A stretch of 50,347 nt of DNA. It comes from Streptomyces sp. UW30 (lineage in GTDB: Bacteria; Actinomycetota; Actinomycetes; Streptomycetales; Streptomycetaceae). Below, one piece after another: positions 16,807-25,109 of this stretch. Under the pieces are notes generated by a model, which was not told the origin of the DNA, did not search any database, and was given only the letters and a program-made list of their open reading frames with translations. The stretch lies in assembly GCF_008042075.1 (NCBI RefSeq), contig NZ_RDBN01000037.1, positions 1,879,842 through 1,930,188 on the forward strand, written 5' to 3'. The translations under genes and the position numbers were made by a program. The first letter of the stretch is position 1; each line of letters begins with the position of its first letter.

Positions 16807-17643
16807 ATGAGCGCCATCAGCGTCGGTCAGGCCGTCGTCCTCGGAGCCGTCGAGGGGGTGACCGAGTTCCTGCCCGTCTCCTCGACCGGCCATCTGAAGA
16901 TCGTCGAGGGTTTGATGGGCATCCCCGTCGACGACGACGCGGTCGTCGGGTTCTCGGCCGTCATCCAGGTCGGCGCGATCGCCGCCGTTCTCGTGTACTT
17001 CTTCAAGGACATCGTGCGCATCGTCTCCGCGTGGCTGCGCGGGCTGCGGGACAAGGAGGAGCGGTACCACCACGACTACCAGTTCGCCTGGTGGGTGATC
17101 TTCGCGACCATCCCGATCGTCGCCGTGGGTCTGGCCGCCAAGCCGCTCATCCAGGGGCCGCTCGCCTCGCTGTGGGTGGTCGCGGGCTCGCTGATCGTGG
17201 GCAGCGGGGTGATGTGGGCGGCGGACCGGATGGGCCGGCACAAGCGAGGGGAGGACGACACCTCCTTCAAGGACGCCATGCTCGTCGGCAGCTCCCAGAT
17301 CCTCGCCCTGCTCTTCCCCGGCTTCTCGCGCTCGGGCGCCACGATGTCCACGGCGCTGATGCTGGACCTCGACCGGGTCGCCGCCACCCGTCTGTCGTTC
17401 TTCCTCGGCATCCCCGCCCTGACCGGCGCCGGCATCTACGAGCTCAAGGACGCCCTCGGCACGGGCACGGCAGTGCTGCCGCTGGCTGTCGGCACCGCCG
17501 TCTCCTTCGCTGTCGCCTACGCCTCCATCGCCTGGCTGCTCAGGTTCGTCGCCAAGCACTCCTTCAACGCCTTCGTGATCTACCGGATCGTCGTCGGCGT
17601 GCTGCTGTTCGGGCTGCTGGGCGCGGGGGTCGTCAACAGCTGA
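16807..17643 (+). CDS. uppP: Undecaprenyl-diphosphate phosphatase
   Basis: 278 residues, polytopic. The two catalytic motifs are present: EGVTEFLPVSSTGHL (Glu16, Glu20, His29) and PGFSRSGATMS in the middle of the protein. It recycles undecaprenyl diphosphate, the carrier lipid of cell-wall synthesis, and overproduction gives bacitracin resistance in other bacteria. Length is normal. ATG 16807 is chosen to fit the family; an upstream in-frame ATG (16777) would add ten residues. Confidence 0.92.
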   Translation: MSAISVGQAVVLGAVEGVTEFLPVSSTGHLKIVEGLMGIPVDDDAVVGFSAVIQVGAIAAVLVYFFKDIVRIVSAWLRGLRDKEERYHHDYQFAWWVIFATIPIVAVGLAAKPLIQGPLASLWVVAGSLIVGSGVMWAADRMGRHKRGEDDTSFKDAMLVGSSQILALLFPGFSRSGATMSTALMLDLDRVAATRLSFFLGIPALTGAGIYELKDALGTGTAVLPLAVGTAVSFAVAYASIAWLLRFVAKHSFNAFVIYRIVVGVLLFGLLGAGVVNS

Positions 17644-17649
17644 CCCGGT

Positions 17650-17692
17650 CCGGGTGCGGCGTCGGCAGCGGGCCGTCCGGCGCCACACCCGG
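17650..17692 (+). terminator. Terminator after uppP
   Basis: CCGGGTG (17650-17656) pairs with CACCCGG (17686-17692), and after one mismatch GGCG (17658-17661) pairs with CGCC (17681-17684). Confidence 0.6.
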
Positions 17693-17714
17693 TGAATCTT
17701 TCCTTAAGGGTCTC

Positions 17715-17744
17715 TTGACACCACCCTCCGCTCACCCGGAGTAT
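17715..17744 (+). promoter_or_regulatory. Promoter of the Asn/Gln operon, possibly leaderless
   Basis: TTGACA at 17715-17720, 18 bases, GAGTAT at 17739-17744, then seven bases to the GTG start codon at 17752. The spacing places the transcription start at or next to the start codon. Confidence 0.5.
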
Positions 17745-17751
17745 CGCTCCC

Positions 17752-18483
17752 GTGAACCTGTCAGACAGCCGGACAGCCAGTCAGCCTCCGCGACGCGTCA
17801 GCGCCATGGAGGCGGTTCTGGCGCACCTGCGCAGCGCCATCGAGCGCGGCGAGTACGCCGTGGGCGACAAGCTCCCCTCCGAGGCGGAGCTGTGCCGCAC
17901 CCTGGAGATCAGCAGGCCCGTCCTGCGCGAGGCCCTGCGGGCCCTGCAGACGATGGGCCTGACCGTCTCCAAGACCGGCAAGGGCACCTTCGTCGTCGCC
18001 AGCGCCGTCGAGGACCCCACCTTCGGTGACTACTCGGCCAGCGACCTGCTGGAGGTGCGCCGGCACGTCGAGATCCCGGTCGCCGGGTACGCGGCGCTGC
18101 GCCGCACCCCGGAGAACCTCGACCACCTGGCTCATCTGCTCGACCGCATGGAGCGGGAGACGGACACCACCGCGTGGGTCGCGATGGACACCCTCTTCCA
18201 CCTGGCCGTGGCCGAGGCCGCCCAGAACCCGGTCTTCCGCCGGGTCATCGAGGAGATCCGCGACGCACTGGCGCGTCAGTCGGCCTTCCTCAATGAGCTG
18301 GGCGGCCGCCGCGAGCAGTCCAACCGCGAGCACCGGGCGATCGTCGAGGCGCTGATCGACGGTTCCGAACTCGACGCGACCGACGCCATGGCGCACCACC
18401 TCGACCGCGTCGAGACGACCCTCACCGACATCGTGCGCCCCCCGCGCACGGACAGCACCACGGAAGGCGGACCCGAGGCGTGA
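17752..18483 (+). CDS. GntR/FadR-type regulator of the amide amino-acid operon
   Basis: 243 residues. Winged helix at ~20-85 ([35 protein letters not shown] ... GKGTFVV), then an FCD all-helical sensor domain with its metal-binding histidine/aspartate positions ([50 protein letters not shown]). FadR-type proteins are ligand-released repressors. The 3' end overlaps the permease start (GTGA), so it is the first gene of the operon. A ligand such as Asn, Asp, Gln or Glu is inferred only from the neighbours. An in-frame ATG at 17806 is an alternative start. Confidence 0.85.
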   Translation: MNLSDSRTASQPPRRVSAMEAVLAHLRSAIERGEYAVGDKLPSEAELCRTLEISRPVLREALRALQTMGLTVSKTGKGTFVVASAVEDPTFGDYSASDLLEVRRHVEIPVAGYAALRRTPENLDHLAHLLDRMERETDTTAWVAMDTLFHLAVAEAAQNPVFRRVIEEIRDALARQSAFLNELGGRREQSNREHRAIVEALIDGSELDATDAMAHHLDRVETTLTDIVRPPRTDSTTEGGPEA

Positions 18484-19919
18484 GTGAGCAGTCCCTGCAC
18501 GAAGGCGTGCAGAAACGTTCCAGCCATGTCGACGCAGGCGACGAGGGGTACAGCAAGTCCCTGAAGTCCCGGCACGTCAACATGATCGCCATCGGCGGGG
18601 CCATCGGCACCGGCCTGTTCCTCGGCGCCGGCGGCCGACTCGCCGACGCCGGCCCGTCCCTGTTCATCGCCTACGCGGTCTGCGGCGTCTTCGCCTTCCT
18701 CGTCGTGCGGGCCCTCGGCGAACTCGTCCTGTACCGGCCTTCCTCCGGCGCCTTCGTGTCGTACGCCCGGGAGTTCATGGGAGAGAAGGGCGCGTACACC
18801 GCGGGCTGGATGTACTTCCTGAACTGGGCCACCACCGGCATCGCCGACATCACCGCGGTCGCCACCTACACCCACTACTGGGGCATGTTCTCCGACATCC
18901 CGCAGTGGGTGATCGCGCTCATAGCGCTCGCCGTCGTCCTGACCGTGAACCTGATCTCGGTGAAGTTCTTCGGCGAACTGGAGTTCTGGTTCGCGATCAT
19001 CAAGGTCGGCGCGCTCGTCGTCTTCATGCTCATCGGCATCTTCCTGCTGGTCACCCAGCAGCCCGTGGACGGCCACACCCCCGGCCCGTCCCTGATCACC
19101 GACAACGGCGGCCTCTTCCCCAACGGCCTGCTGCCCATGCTGCTGATCGTCCAGGGCGTCGTCTTCGCCTACGCCTCCGTCGAGCTGGTCGGCGTCGCCG
19201 CCGGTGAGACCGAGAACCCCGAGAAGATCATGCCGAAGGCGATCAACTCGATCATGTGGCGCGTGGGCCTCTTCTACGTCGGCTCCGTCCTCCTTCTCTC
19301 GATGCTGCTGCCCTGGTCGTCGTACAAGGCCGGTGAGAGCCCCTTCGTCACCGTGCTGTCCAACATCGGCATCCCGGCAGCGGGCGGCGTCATGAACCTG
19401 GTCGTGATGACCGCGGCCATGTCCTCGCTCAACTCCGGCCTGTACTCCACCGGCCGCATCCTGCGCTCCATGGCGATGTCCGGCTCCGCCCCGAAGTTCA
19501 CCTCGGTGATGAGCCGCAGCCAGGTCCCGTACGGCGGCATCCTGCTGACCAGCGGGATCTGTGTCCTCGGCGTCGGACTCAACTTCGTCGTCCCGGCCGA
19601 TGCGTTCGAGATCGTGCTGAACTTCGCGGCGATCGGCATCCTCGCCACCTGGGGCATGATCATGATCTGTCACCTGCTCTTCTGGCAGAAGACCCAGAAG
19701 GGCGAACTCGACCGGCCCGGCTACCGACTGCCGGGCTCCCCCTGGACCGAACTCGTGACGCTGGCCTTCCTCGCCTCCGTCCTGGTCCTCATGTACGCCG
19801 ACGGAGGCGCCGGCCGCACCACCGTGCTGTGCCTGCCGCTGATCGTCGGGGTGCTGGTCGCGGGCTGGTACGGCATCCGAAGCCGTGTGGCGCGCACCTC
19901 CGTCAAGGCCGACACGTGA
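18480..19919 (+). CDS. ansP: Amino-acid permease, asparagine/GABA-permease type (AnsP-like)
   Basis: 479 residues, twelve predicted membrane segments. [22 protein letters not shown] is the first-helix signature of the AAT family of the APC superfamily, followed by [22 protein letters not shown]. This family includes AnsP, AroP and GabP; the asparagine assignment comes from the asparaginase, aspartase and glutaminase genes that follow. The soluble N-terminus is 30 residues. GTG 18480 overlaps the regulator's stop codon. Confidence 0.85.
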   Translation: MSEQSLHEGVQKRSSHVDAGDEGYSKSLKSRHVNMIAIGGAIGTGLFLGAGGRLADAGPSLFIAYAVCGVFAFLVVRALGELVLYRPSSGAFVSYAREFMGEKGAYTAGWMYFLNWATTGIADITAVATYTHYWGMFSDIPQWVIALIALAVVLTVNLISVKFFGELEFWFAIIKVGALVVFMLIGIFLLVTQQPVDGHTPGPSLITDNGGLFPNGLLPMLLIVQGVVFAYASVELVGVAAGETENPEKIMPKAINSIMWRVGLFYVGSVLLLSMLLPWSSYKAGESPFVTVLSNIGIPAAGGVMNLVVMTAAMSSLNSGLYSTGRILRSMAMSGSAPKFTSVMSRSQVPYGGILLTSGICVLGVGLNFVVPADAFEIVLNFAAIGILATWGMIMICHLLFWQKTQKGELDRPGYRLPGSPWTELVTLAFLASVLVLMYADGGAGRTTVLCLPLIVGVLVAGWYGIRSRVARTSVKADT

Positions 19920-19968
19920 GACCCGTGTCGGTCGACGACCCCTCATCGACCCACGAAAACAGGCAGTG

Positions 19969-20985
19969 ATGTACAGCAGTTCCATAGCGGACGCACCCCT
20001 TGTCCGCGAACCTCTCCACGCCCCCGTCGCCCACCTCATACGCGGCGGAATGATCGAAGGCATCCACTACGGCTCCGTCGTCGTCCTCGGCGGCGACGGG
20101 GACGTCCGGTTCCAGCTCGGTGACATCGAGGCCGCCTTCTACCCGCGCTCGGCGCTCAAGCCGGTCCAGGCCGTCGCCATGGCCCGGGCCGGGCTCCCGC
20201 TCGACGGTGAGCTGCTCTCGCTCACCGCGGCGAGCCACTCCGGCGAGGAACGCCACCTCGCCGGAACCCGGCGCATCCTCGAACTCGCCGGGCTCACCGA
20301 GGATCATCTGCGCAACGTCCCGGACATGCCGTACGACCCGGTCGTCCGGGACGCCTGGGTACGGGCGGGCCGCCTGCCCTCCCGGCTCGCCCAGAACTGC
20401 TCCGGCAAGCACGCGGCGATGCTCTACACCTGCCGGCTCAACGGCTGGTCCCTGGAGGACTACCTCGACCCCGGGCACCCCCTTCAGCAGGCCATAGCCG
20501 AGATCGTCGAGGACCTCACGGGGCAGCGGATCGCACGCGTGACCGTCGACGGGTGCGGGGCTCCTTTGTTCTCCGTGTCCTTGCACGGCCTTGCCCGCGC
20601 CGCCGCCCGGATCACCACCGCGGTGCCGGGCACGCCCGAGGCGCGGGTCGCCGACGCGATGCGGGAGCACGCCGAGATGGCCTCCGGCTCCGGGCGGGAT
20701 GTGGCCGCGCTGATGCGGGCCGTGCCCGGGCTGCTCGCCAAGGACGGGTTCGAGGGCGTGCAGGTCGCTGCGCTGGCGGACGGGCGGGCCGTTGCCGTGA
20801 AGATCGCCGACGGGGCGAATCGGGCGCGGGTGCCGGTCGCTGCCGCCGCTCTTGCCTGGGCCGGGGTCGATCCGGCGTTGCTCACCGAGTTCCAAGGAGA
20901 GGCGCTTCTCGGGGGCGGTCAAGCGGTCGGGTGCGTGCGGCCCGTTCGTTCGCTGGAGCCGGTCGCGGTTTCGGCCTGCGCCTGA
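19969..20985 (+). CDS. L-asparaginase, Rhizobium-type (asparaginase II, Pfam PF06089-like)
   Basis: 338 residues. The family features are visible: LIRGGMIEGIHYGSVVVL, FYPRSALKPVQAVAM, the SHSGEERH segment, LAQNCSGKHAAMLYTC and VDGCGAPLFSVSL, with SGSGRDVAALM later. This is the ReAV-type asparaginase, with Ser-Lys active-site motifs (PRSALK) and unrelated to E. coli AnsA/AnsB. It converts asparagine to aspartate plus ammonia. It lies 49 bases after the permease, and the aspartase follows. Confidence 0.88.
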   Translation: MYSSSIADAPLVREPLHAPVAHLIRGGMIEGIHYGSVVVLGGDGDVRFQLGDIEAAFYPRSALKPVQAVAMARAGLPLDGELLSLTAASHSGEERHLAGTRRILELAGLTEDHLRNVPDMPYDPVVRDAWVRAGRLPSRLAQNCSGKHAAMLYTCRLNGWSLEDYLDPGHPLQQAIAEIVEDLTGQRIARVTVDGCGAPLFSVSLHGLARAAARITTAVPGTPEARVADAMREHAEMASGSGRDVAALMRAVPGLLAKDGFEGVQVAALADGRAVAVKIADGANRARVPVAAAALAWAGVDPALLTEFQGEALLGGGQAVGCVRPVRSLEPVAVSACA

Positions 20986-21025
20986 CGATGTGCCGGACTT
21001 CTCGTACGGCGGCCGCGAGCCGGAT

Positions 21026-21057
21026 GTGGCTGGTCGCGCGGTTCCCCGCGCCCCTGA
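21026..21057 (-). repeat. Interspersed 32-base hairpin repeat, copy 2
   Basis: Reverse strand; one difference from copy 1 (5094-5125), at a base just after the stem. Same GCGCGG-GGAA-CCGCGC hairpin. It lies in the 118-base gap between the asparaginase and aspartase genes, that is, inside an apparent operon and oriented against it. Confidence 0.8.
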
Positions 21058-21103
21058 AGGGGCGCTCACCCTCATGTCCCTCAGAAAGAGGACCCGTTCC
21101 CTC

Positions 21104-22507
21104 ATGACCACCCGCAGCGAGCACGATCTGCTCGGCGACCGTGATGTCCCCGCCGACGCGTACTGGGGTGTCCACACCCTGCGTGCCACCGAGAACTTCG
21201 CCATCACCGGCACGCCGATCTCCGCCTACCCGCACCTCATCGACGCCCTCGCCGCCGTCAAGGAGGCCGCCGCCCTCGCCAACGAGGAGCTCGGGCTGCT
21301 GGACCCGAAGAAGGCCGCCGCGATCGTCGCCGCCTGCCGGGAGATCCGGTCCGGCGAGCTGCACGGCCAGTTCGTCGTCGACGTCATCCAGGGCGGCGCC
21401 GGCACCTCGACCAACATGAACGCCAACGAGGTCGTCGCCAACCGTGCGTTGGAGCTGCTGGGCCACGACAAGGGGCAGTACCAGTACCTGCACCCCAACG
21501 AGGACGTCAACCTCGGTCAGTCGACCAACGACGTCTACCCGACCGCCGTCAAGATCGCGACCGTCTTCGCCGTGCGCGGGCTGCTCAAGGCGATGGCCGT
21601 GCTCCAGGACGCGTTCGCCCGCAAGGCCGTCGAGTTCCGCGACGTGCTCAAGATGGGCCGCACCCAGCTTCAGGACGCGGTGCCGATGACGCTCGGGCAG
21701 GAGTTCTCCGCCTACGCCGTCATGATCGACGAGGACCGGTCCCGGCTCGCCGAGGCCGTCGAGCTGATCCACGAGATCAACCTGGGTGCCACCGCCATCG
21801 GCACCGGCCTCAACGCCCCGGCCGGATACGCCGAGTCGGCCCGCCGTCACCTCGCCGAGATCACCGGGCTGCCGCTGGTGACCGCCGCCAACCTGGTCGA
21901 AGCGACCCAGGACTGCGGCGCGTTCGTCCAGATGTCCGGCGTGCTGAAGCGCATCGCCGTGAAGCTGTCCAAGAGCTGCAACGACCTGCGCCTGCTGTCG
22001 TCCGGGCCGCGCGCCGGCTTCGGCGAGATCAACCTGCCGCCCGTGCAGGCCGGTTCGTCGATCATGCCCGGCAAGGTCAACCCGGTGATCCCCGAGGTCG
22101 TCAACCAGGTCGCCTTCGAGGTGATCGGCAACGACGTCGCCATCACCATGGCCGCCGAGGCCGGACAGCTCCAGCTCAACGCCTTCGAGCCGATCATCCT
22201 GCACTCCCTCTCGGAGAGCATCACGCACCTGCGCAACGCCTGCGTGACCCTCGCCGAGCGCTGCGTGGTCGGCATCACCGCCAACACCGAGGCACTGCGC
22301 CGTTCCGTGGAGAACTCCATCGGCCTGGTCACCGCCCTCAACCCGCACATCGGGTACACGGCCGCGACCGACATCGCCAAGGAAGCCCTCGTCAGCGGCC
22401 GGGGTGTGGCCGAACTCGTCCTGGAGAAGGGCCTGTTGCCGGCCGACACCCTGGCCGACCTGCTGCGCCCGGAGGTCGTCGCGGGCAGCGGCCAGGCCCT
22501 GGCCTGA
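21104..22507 (+). CDS. aspA: Aspartate ammonia-lyase
   Basis: 467 residues, the usual aspartase length. It shows TRSEHDLLGDRDVPADAYWGVHTLRA at the start, GAGTSTNMNANEV, PNEDVNLGQSTND and the superfamily signature GSSIMPGKVNP with the catalytic Ser loop. Aspartases rather than fumarases are indicated by the DLLGD start and the position after asparaginase. It makes fumarate and ammonia from aspartate. ATG 21104 has AGAGGA 11 bases upstream; ATG 21074 would add ten residues. Confidence 0.9.
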   Translation: MTTRSEHDLLGDRDVPADAYWGVHTLRATENFAITGTPISAYPHLIDALAAVKEAAALANEELGLLDPKKAAAIVAACREIRSGELHGQFVVDVIQGGAGTSTNMNANEVVANRALELLGHDKGQYQYLHPNEDVNLGQSTNDVYPTAVKIATVFAVRGLLKAMAVLQDAFARKAVEFRDVLKMGRTQLQDAVPMTLGQEFSAYAVMIDEDRSRLAEAVELIHEINLGATAIGTGLNAPAGYAESARRHLAEITGLPLVTAANLVEATQDCGAFVQMSGVLKRIAVKLSKSCNDLRLLSSGPRAGFGEINLPPVQAGSSIMPGKVNPVIPEVVNQVAFEVIGNDVAITMAAEAGQLQLNAFEPIILHSLSESITHLRNACVTLAERCVVGITANTEALRRSVENSIGLVTALNPHIGYTAATDIAKEALVSGRGVAELVLEKGLLPADTLADLLRPEVVAGSGQALA

Positions 22508-22557
22508 CCAGCGCAAACCCCACCTCGGATGCGCGAAGGGACCGGCCGGGAGGCACA

Positions 22558-23496
22558 ATGGTGATCATGGCAGCGTCGACGTCATTGACCTTCCAGCCGA
22601 TCCTGGAGCGCATCGCGGAGGAGATCGAGCGGACCCCCGGCCGAGGCCGGCCCGCCGACTACATCCCGGCGCTCGCGGCCTGCGACCCCCGCAGCTTCGG
22701 CATGGCCGTCGCCGAACTCGACGGCACGGTGTACGGCGTGGGGGACTGGCGCGAGCCGTTCTCCACGCAGTCCATCACCAAGGTCTTCACCCTCGCGCTC
22801 GACCTGGCCCGCGAGGGCGACGAACTCTGGGAGCACGTGGGCCGCGAGCCCTCCGGCAACCCTTTCAACTCCCTGATCCAGCTGGAGTACGAGAACGGCA
22901 TCCCCCGCAACCCGTTCATCAACGCGGGCGCCCTCGTCGTCACCGACCGCCTCCAGACCCGTACCGGCGACGCGGCGGGGGAGTTGCGCTCCTTCCTCCG
23001 CGCGGAGAGCGGCAACCCGACCCTGGATTTCGACCAGGACGTCGCCGCCTCCGAGACGGCGAACGGCGACCGGAACGCCGCACTCGCCCACTTCATGGCG
23101 TCCTACGGCAACATCGACAACCCCGTGCCGGCCCTGCTCGACCAGTACTTCCGCCAGTGCTCCGTCAAGGCGTCCTGCGCCGACCTGGCGCTGGCCACGT
23201 CCTTCCTGGCCCGCCACGGCGTCCGGGCCGACGGCACCCGCCTGCTCACCCTTAGCCAGGCCAAACAGATCAACGCGGTCATGCTGACGTGCGGCACGTA
23301 CGACGCGGCCGGCGACTTCGCGTATCGGGTGGGTCTCCCAGGGAAGAGTGGTGTGGGCGGCGGCATCATCGCGGTGGTCCCGGGCCGCTGCACCCTGTGC
23401 GTGTGGAGTCCCGGTCTGGACGAACGGGGCAATTCGGTGGCAGGAGTGGCGGCCCTGGACAGATTTACCACCTTGACGGGCCTGTCAGTGTTTTAG
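22558..23496 (+). CDS. glsA: Glutaminase (Ser/Lys type)
   Basis: 312 residues. Catalytic STQSITK (Ser-x-x-Lys), RNPFINAGALVVTD, the Asn/Tyr positions of the serine beta-lactamase-like fold, and GLPGKSGVGGGIIAV near the end are all present. It hydrolyses glutamine to glutamate and ammonia. It starts 50 bases after aspartase with GGGAGG upstream, and a terminator hairpin follows the stop by two bases, so it closes the operon. Confidence 0.92.
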   Translation: MVIMAASTSLTFQPILERIAEEIERTPGRGRPADYIPALAACDPRSFGMAVAELDGTVYGVGDWREPFSTQSITKVFTLALDLAREGDELWEHVGREPSGNPFNSLIQLEYENGIPRNPFINAGALVVTDRLQTRTGDAAGELRSFLRAESGNPTLDFDQDVAASETANGDRNAALAHFMASYGNIDNPVPALLDQYFRQCSVKASCADLALATSFLARHGVRADGTRLLTLSQAKQINAVMLTCGTYDAAGDFAYRVGLPGKSGVGGGIIAVVPGRCTLCVWSPGLDERGNSVAGVAALDRFTTLTGLSVF

Positions 23497-23498
23497 GA

Positions 23499-23519
23499 GG
23501 GGTGCGCGAAGCGCGCCCC
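23499..23519 (+). terminator. Terminator of the Asn/Gln operon
   Basis: 9-bp stem (one G-U) with GAA loop: GGGGTGCGC (23499-23507) and GCGCGCCCC (23511-23519), right after the TAG at 23494. Confidence 0.75.
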
Positions 23520-23520
23520 C

Positions 23521-23552
23521 TCACGGGCGCAGGGAGCTGCGCGTTCAGCCAC
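23521..23552 (+). repeat. Interspersed hairpin repeat, copy 3 (diverged)
   Basis: 25 of 32 bases match copy 1. The stem is GCGCAG-GGAG-CTGCGC: the G-C pair of copies 1 and 2 is replaced by A-T on both sides, so the hairpin is kept despite divergence. Confidence 0.65.
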
Positions 23553-23705
23553 AACGCTCCCGCAGCCTGCGATCCACCGCACCAGGCAGACGCGTCGCAG
23601 CCTTCAACTCACGGCCACAATCGATCACCGGCCGGTCACATCCCGGCTTCCCCCCGGAGGGAACGCCGTCAACTGACGGCTACCCCACGTTGACAGGCTG
23701 ACCGA

Positions 23706-25109
23706 GTGTTGGCCATGGCTTTCCCCGTCGATCTCCGCCGCTGCCAGATACTCGGTCTGGCCGGTACCGCCTTTCTCGCCCTGGGCGGTGAGACGTCCGG
23801 CGCGCTGCCGGTTCGGGAACTCCTGGCCCCGAGCTCGGCGCACGCCGCCCTCGGCCTGGTCGGCGTGTACTTCGGTGTCGTCCTGCTGATAGCGGCATGG
23901 CTGCTGCTCGGCCGGCTCGTGCGCAGCGCCGACCCGCCGACCCCGCGCGCCCTGCTGCTGGTCCTGGCCGTCTGGGCCACCCCGCTGCTGATCGCGCCGC
24001 CGCTGTTCAGCCGGGACGTGTACAGCTACCTGGCCCAAGGGGCCATGGTCGACGCGCACCTCGACGTCTACGCGTACGGCCCCTCCCACCTCGGCGGCCC
24101 GCTCGCGGACGAGGTCGCCCCGTTGTGGCGGCACACGGCGGCCCCCTACGGCCCGGTGTTCCTCGGTGTCGCCTCCGTGCTGTCCGGTGCGACCCGGGGC
24201 GAACTGCCCGCGGGGCTCATCGGCATGAGGCTGATAGCGCTGCTCGGAGTGGGGTTGATGGCGGCCGCGCTGCCGCGCCTGGCCCGGCACAGCGGAGCCG
24301 ACCCGGCGGCCGCGCTGTGGCTGGGTGCGCTGAACCCGCTCGTACTGCTGCACCTGGTGGCGGGCGCCCACAACGACGCCATCATGCTGGGCCTGCTCGG
24401 CGCGGGTCTGGTCGCGGCGCTCGGCCGGTGGCCCATCCTGGGGGCCGTACTCGTGACGCTGGCAGCCCTCGTCAAGGCGCCCGCCGCGCTCGGCCTCGTC
24501 GCCGTCGTACTGCTCCAGATGCGGTCCGGCCACCACCCGGTGAAGGCCGTCCTGAGCACGGCGGCCGCGTCCGCCGCCACCACGGTCGCCGCCACGGCCG
24601 TGGCGGGCACGGGATACGGCTGGATAGGCGCCCTCGACACACCGGTCTCCTCGCAGAACTGGGCGCTCACCAGTCTGCTCGGCCGGGCCACCGAATCGAT
24701 GCTGGAGCAGGCCGGCAGCGGTCTGGCACCGCTGGCCGTGCCGGTGTGGCACACCTTCGGCCTGATCCTCACCGGGGTCCTCGTGCTCCTCATATGGTGG
24801 CGCTGGCGTCCGCGCCCCGTGTACGCGCTCGGCCTGAGCCTGGCGGCCGTGGCCGCCTTCGGCCCGGCGATCCGCCCCTGGTACGCGCTGTGGGGCCTGT
24901 TCCTCATAGCGGCCGCGGCGCCCAGCACCTCGGTACGGCACCGCGTGGCGGCCCTCACCGGAGTGCTCGCGCTCGCGGTGCTGCCCAGCGGCAGCGCCGC
25001 GGACATCGGCCAGCTCGTGCTGGCGATCTCGGGCGGCGCGCTCGCGGTGGTCGTTCTGTGGCAGGCACATCTGGCCGCGCAGGCCCCGGCGTTGGAGCGC
25101 ACCGCATGA
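23706..25109 (+). CDS. GT-C polyprenol-phosphate mannosyltransferase-like membrane protein (MptB type)
   Basis: 467 residues with about 11-13 membrane segments. The large first periplasmic loop begins SRDVYSYLAQGAMVDAHLDVYAYGP, containing the Asp-containing loop diagnostic of GT-C enzymes that use polyprenyl-phosphate sugars, and matches the MptB family of alpha-1,6-mannosyltransferases. Later LVKAPAALGLVAVVL and IRPWYALWGLFL are typical. Its end overlaps the next gene (ATGA), so the two act together. The acceptor in Streptomyces is uncertain. GTG 23706 is a weakly supported start; ATG 23715 is the alternative. Confidence 0.75.
   Translation: MLAMAFPVDLRRCQILGLAGTAFLALGGETSGALPVRELLAPSSAHAALGLVGVYFGVVLLIAAWLLLGRLVRSADPPTPRALLLVLAVWATPLLIAPPLFSRDVYSYLAQGAMVDAHLDVYAYGPSHLGGPLADEVAPLWRHTAAPYGPVFLGVASVLSGATRGELPAGLIGMRLIALLGVGLMAAALPRLARHSGADPAAALWLGALNPLVLLHLVAGAHNDAIMLGLLGAGLVAALGRWPILGAVLVTLAALVKAPAALGLVAVVLLQMRSGHHPVKAVLSTAAASAATTVAATAVAGTGYGWIGALDTPVSSQNWALTSLLGRATESMLEQAGSGLAPLAVPVWHTFGLILTGVLVLLIWWRWRPRPVYALGLSLAAVAAFGPAIRPWYALWGLFLIAAAAPSTSVRHRVAALTGVLALAVLPSGSAADIGQLVLAISGGALAVVVLWQAHLAAQAPALERTA

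Noticed and set aside
20882..22558. Long leftward frame opposite aspartase
   Set aside because: Low-complexity Val/Gly/Asp/Leu composition typical of an antisense shadow; aspartase motifs on the other strand are unambiguous.
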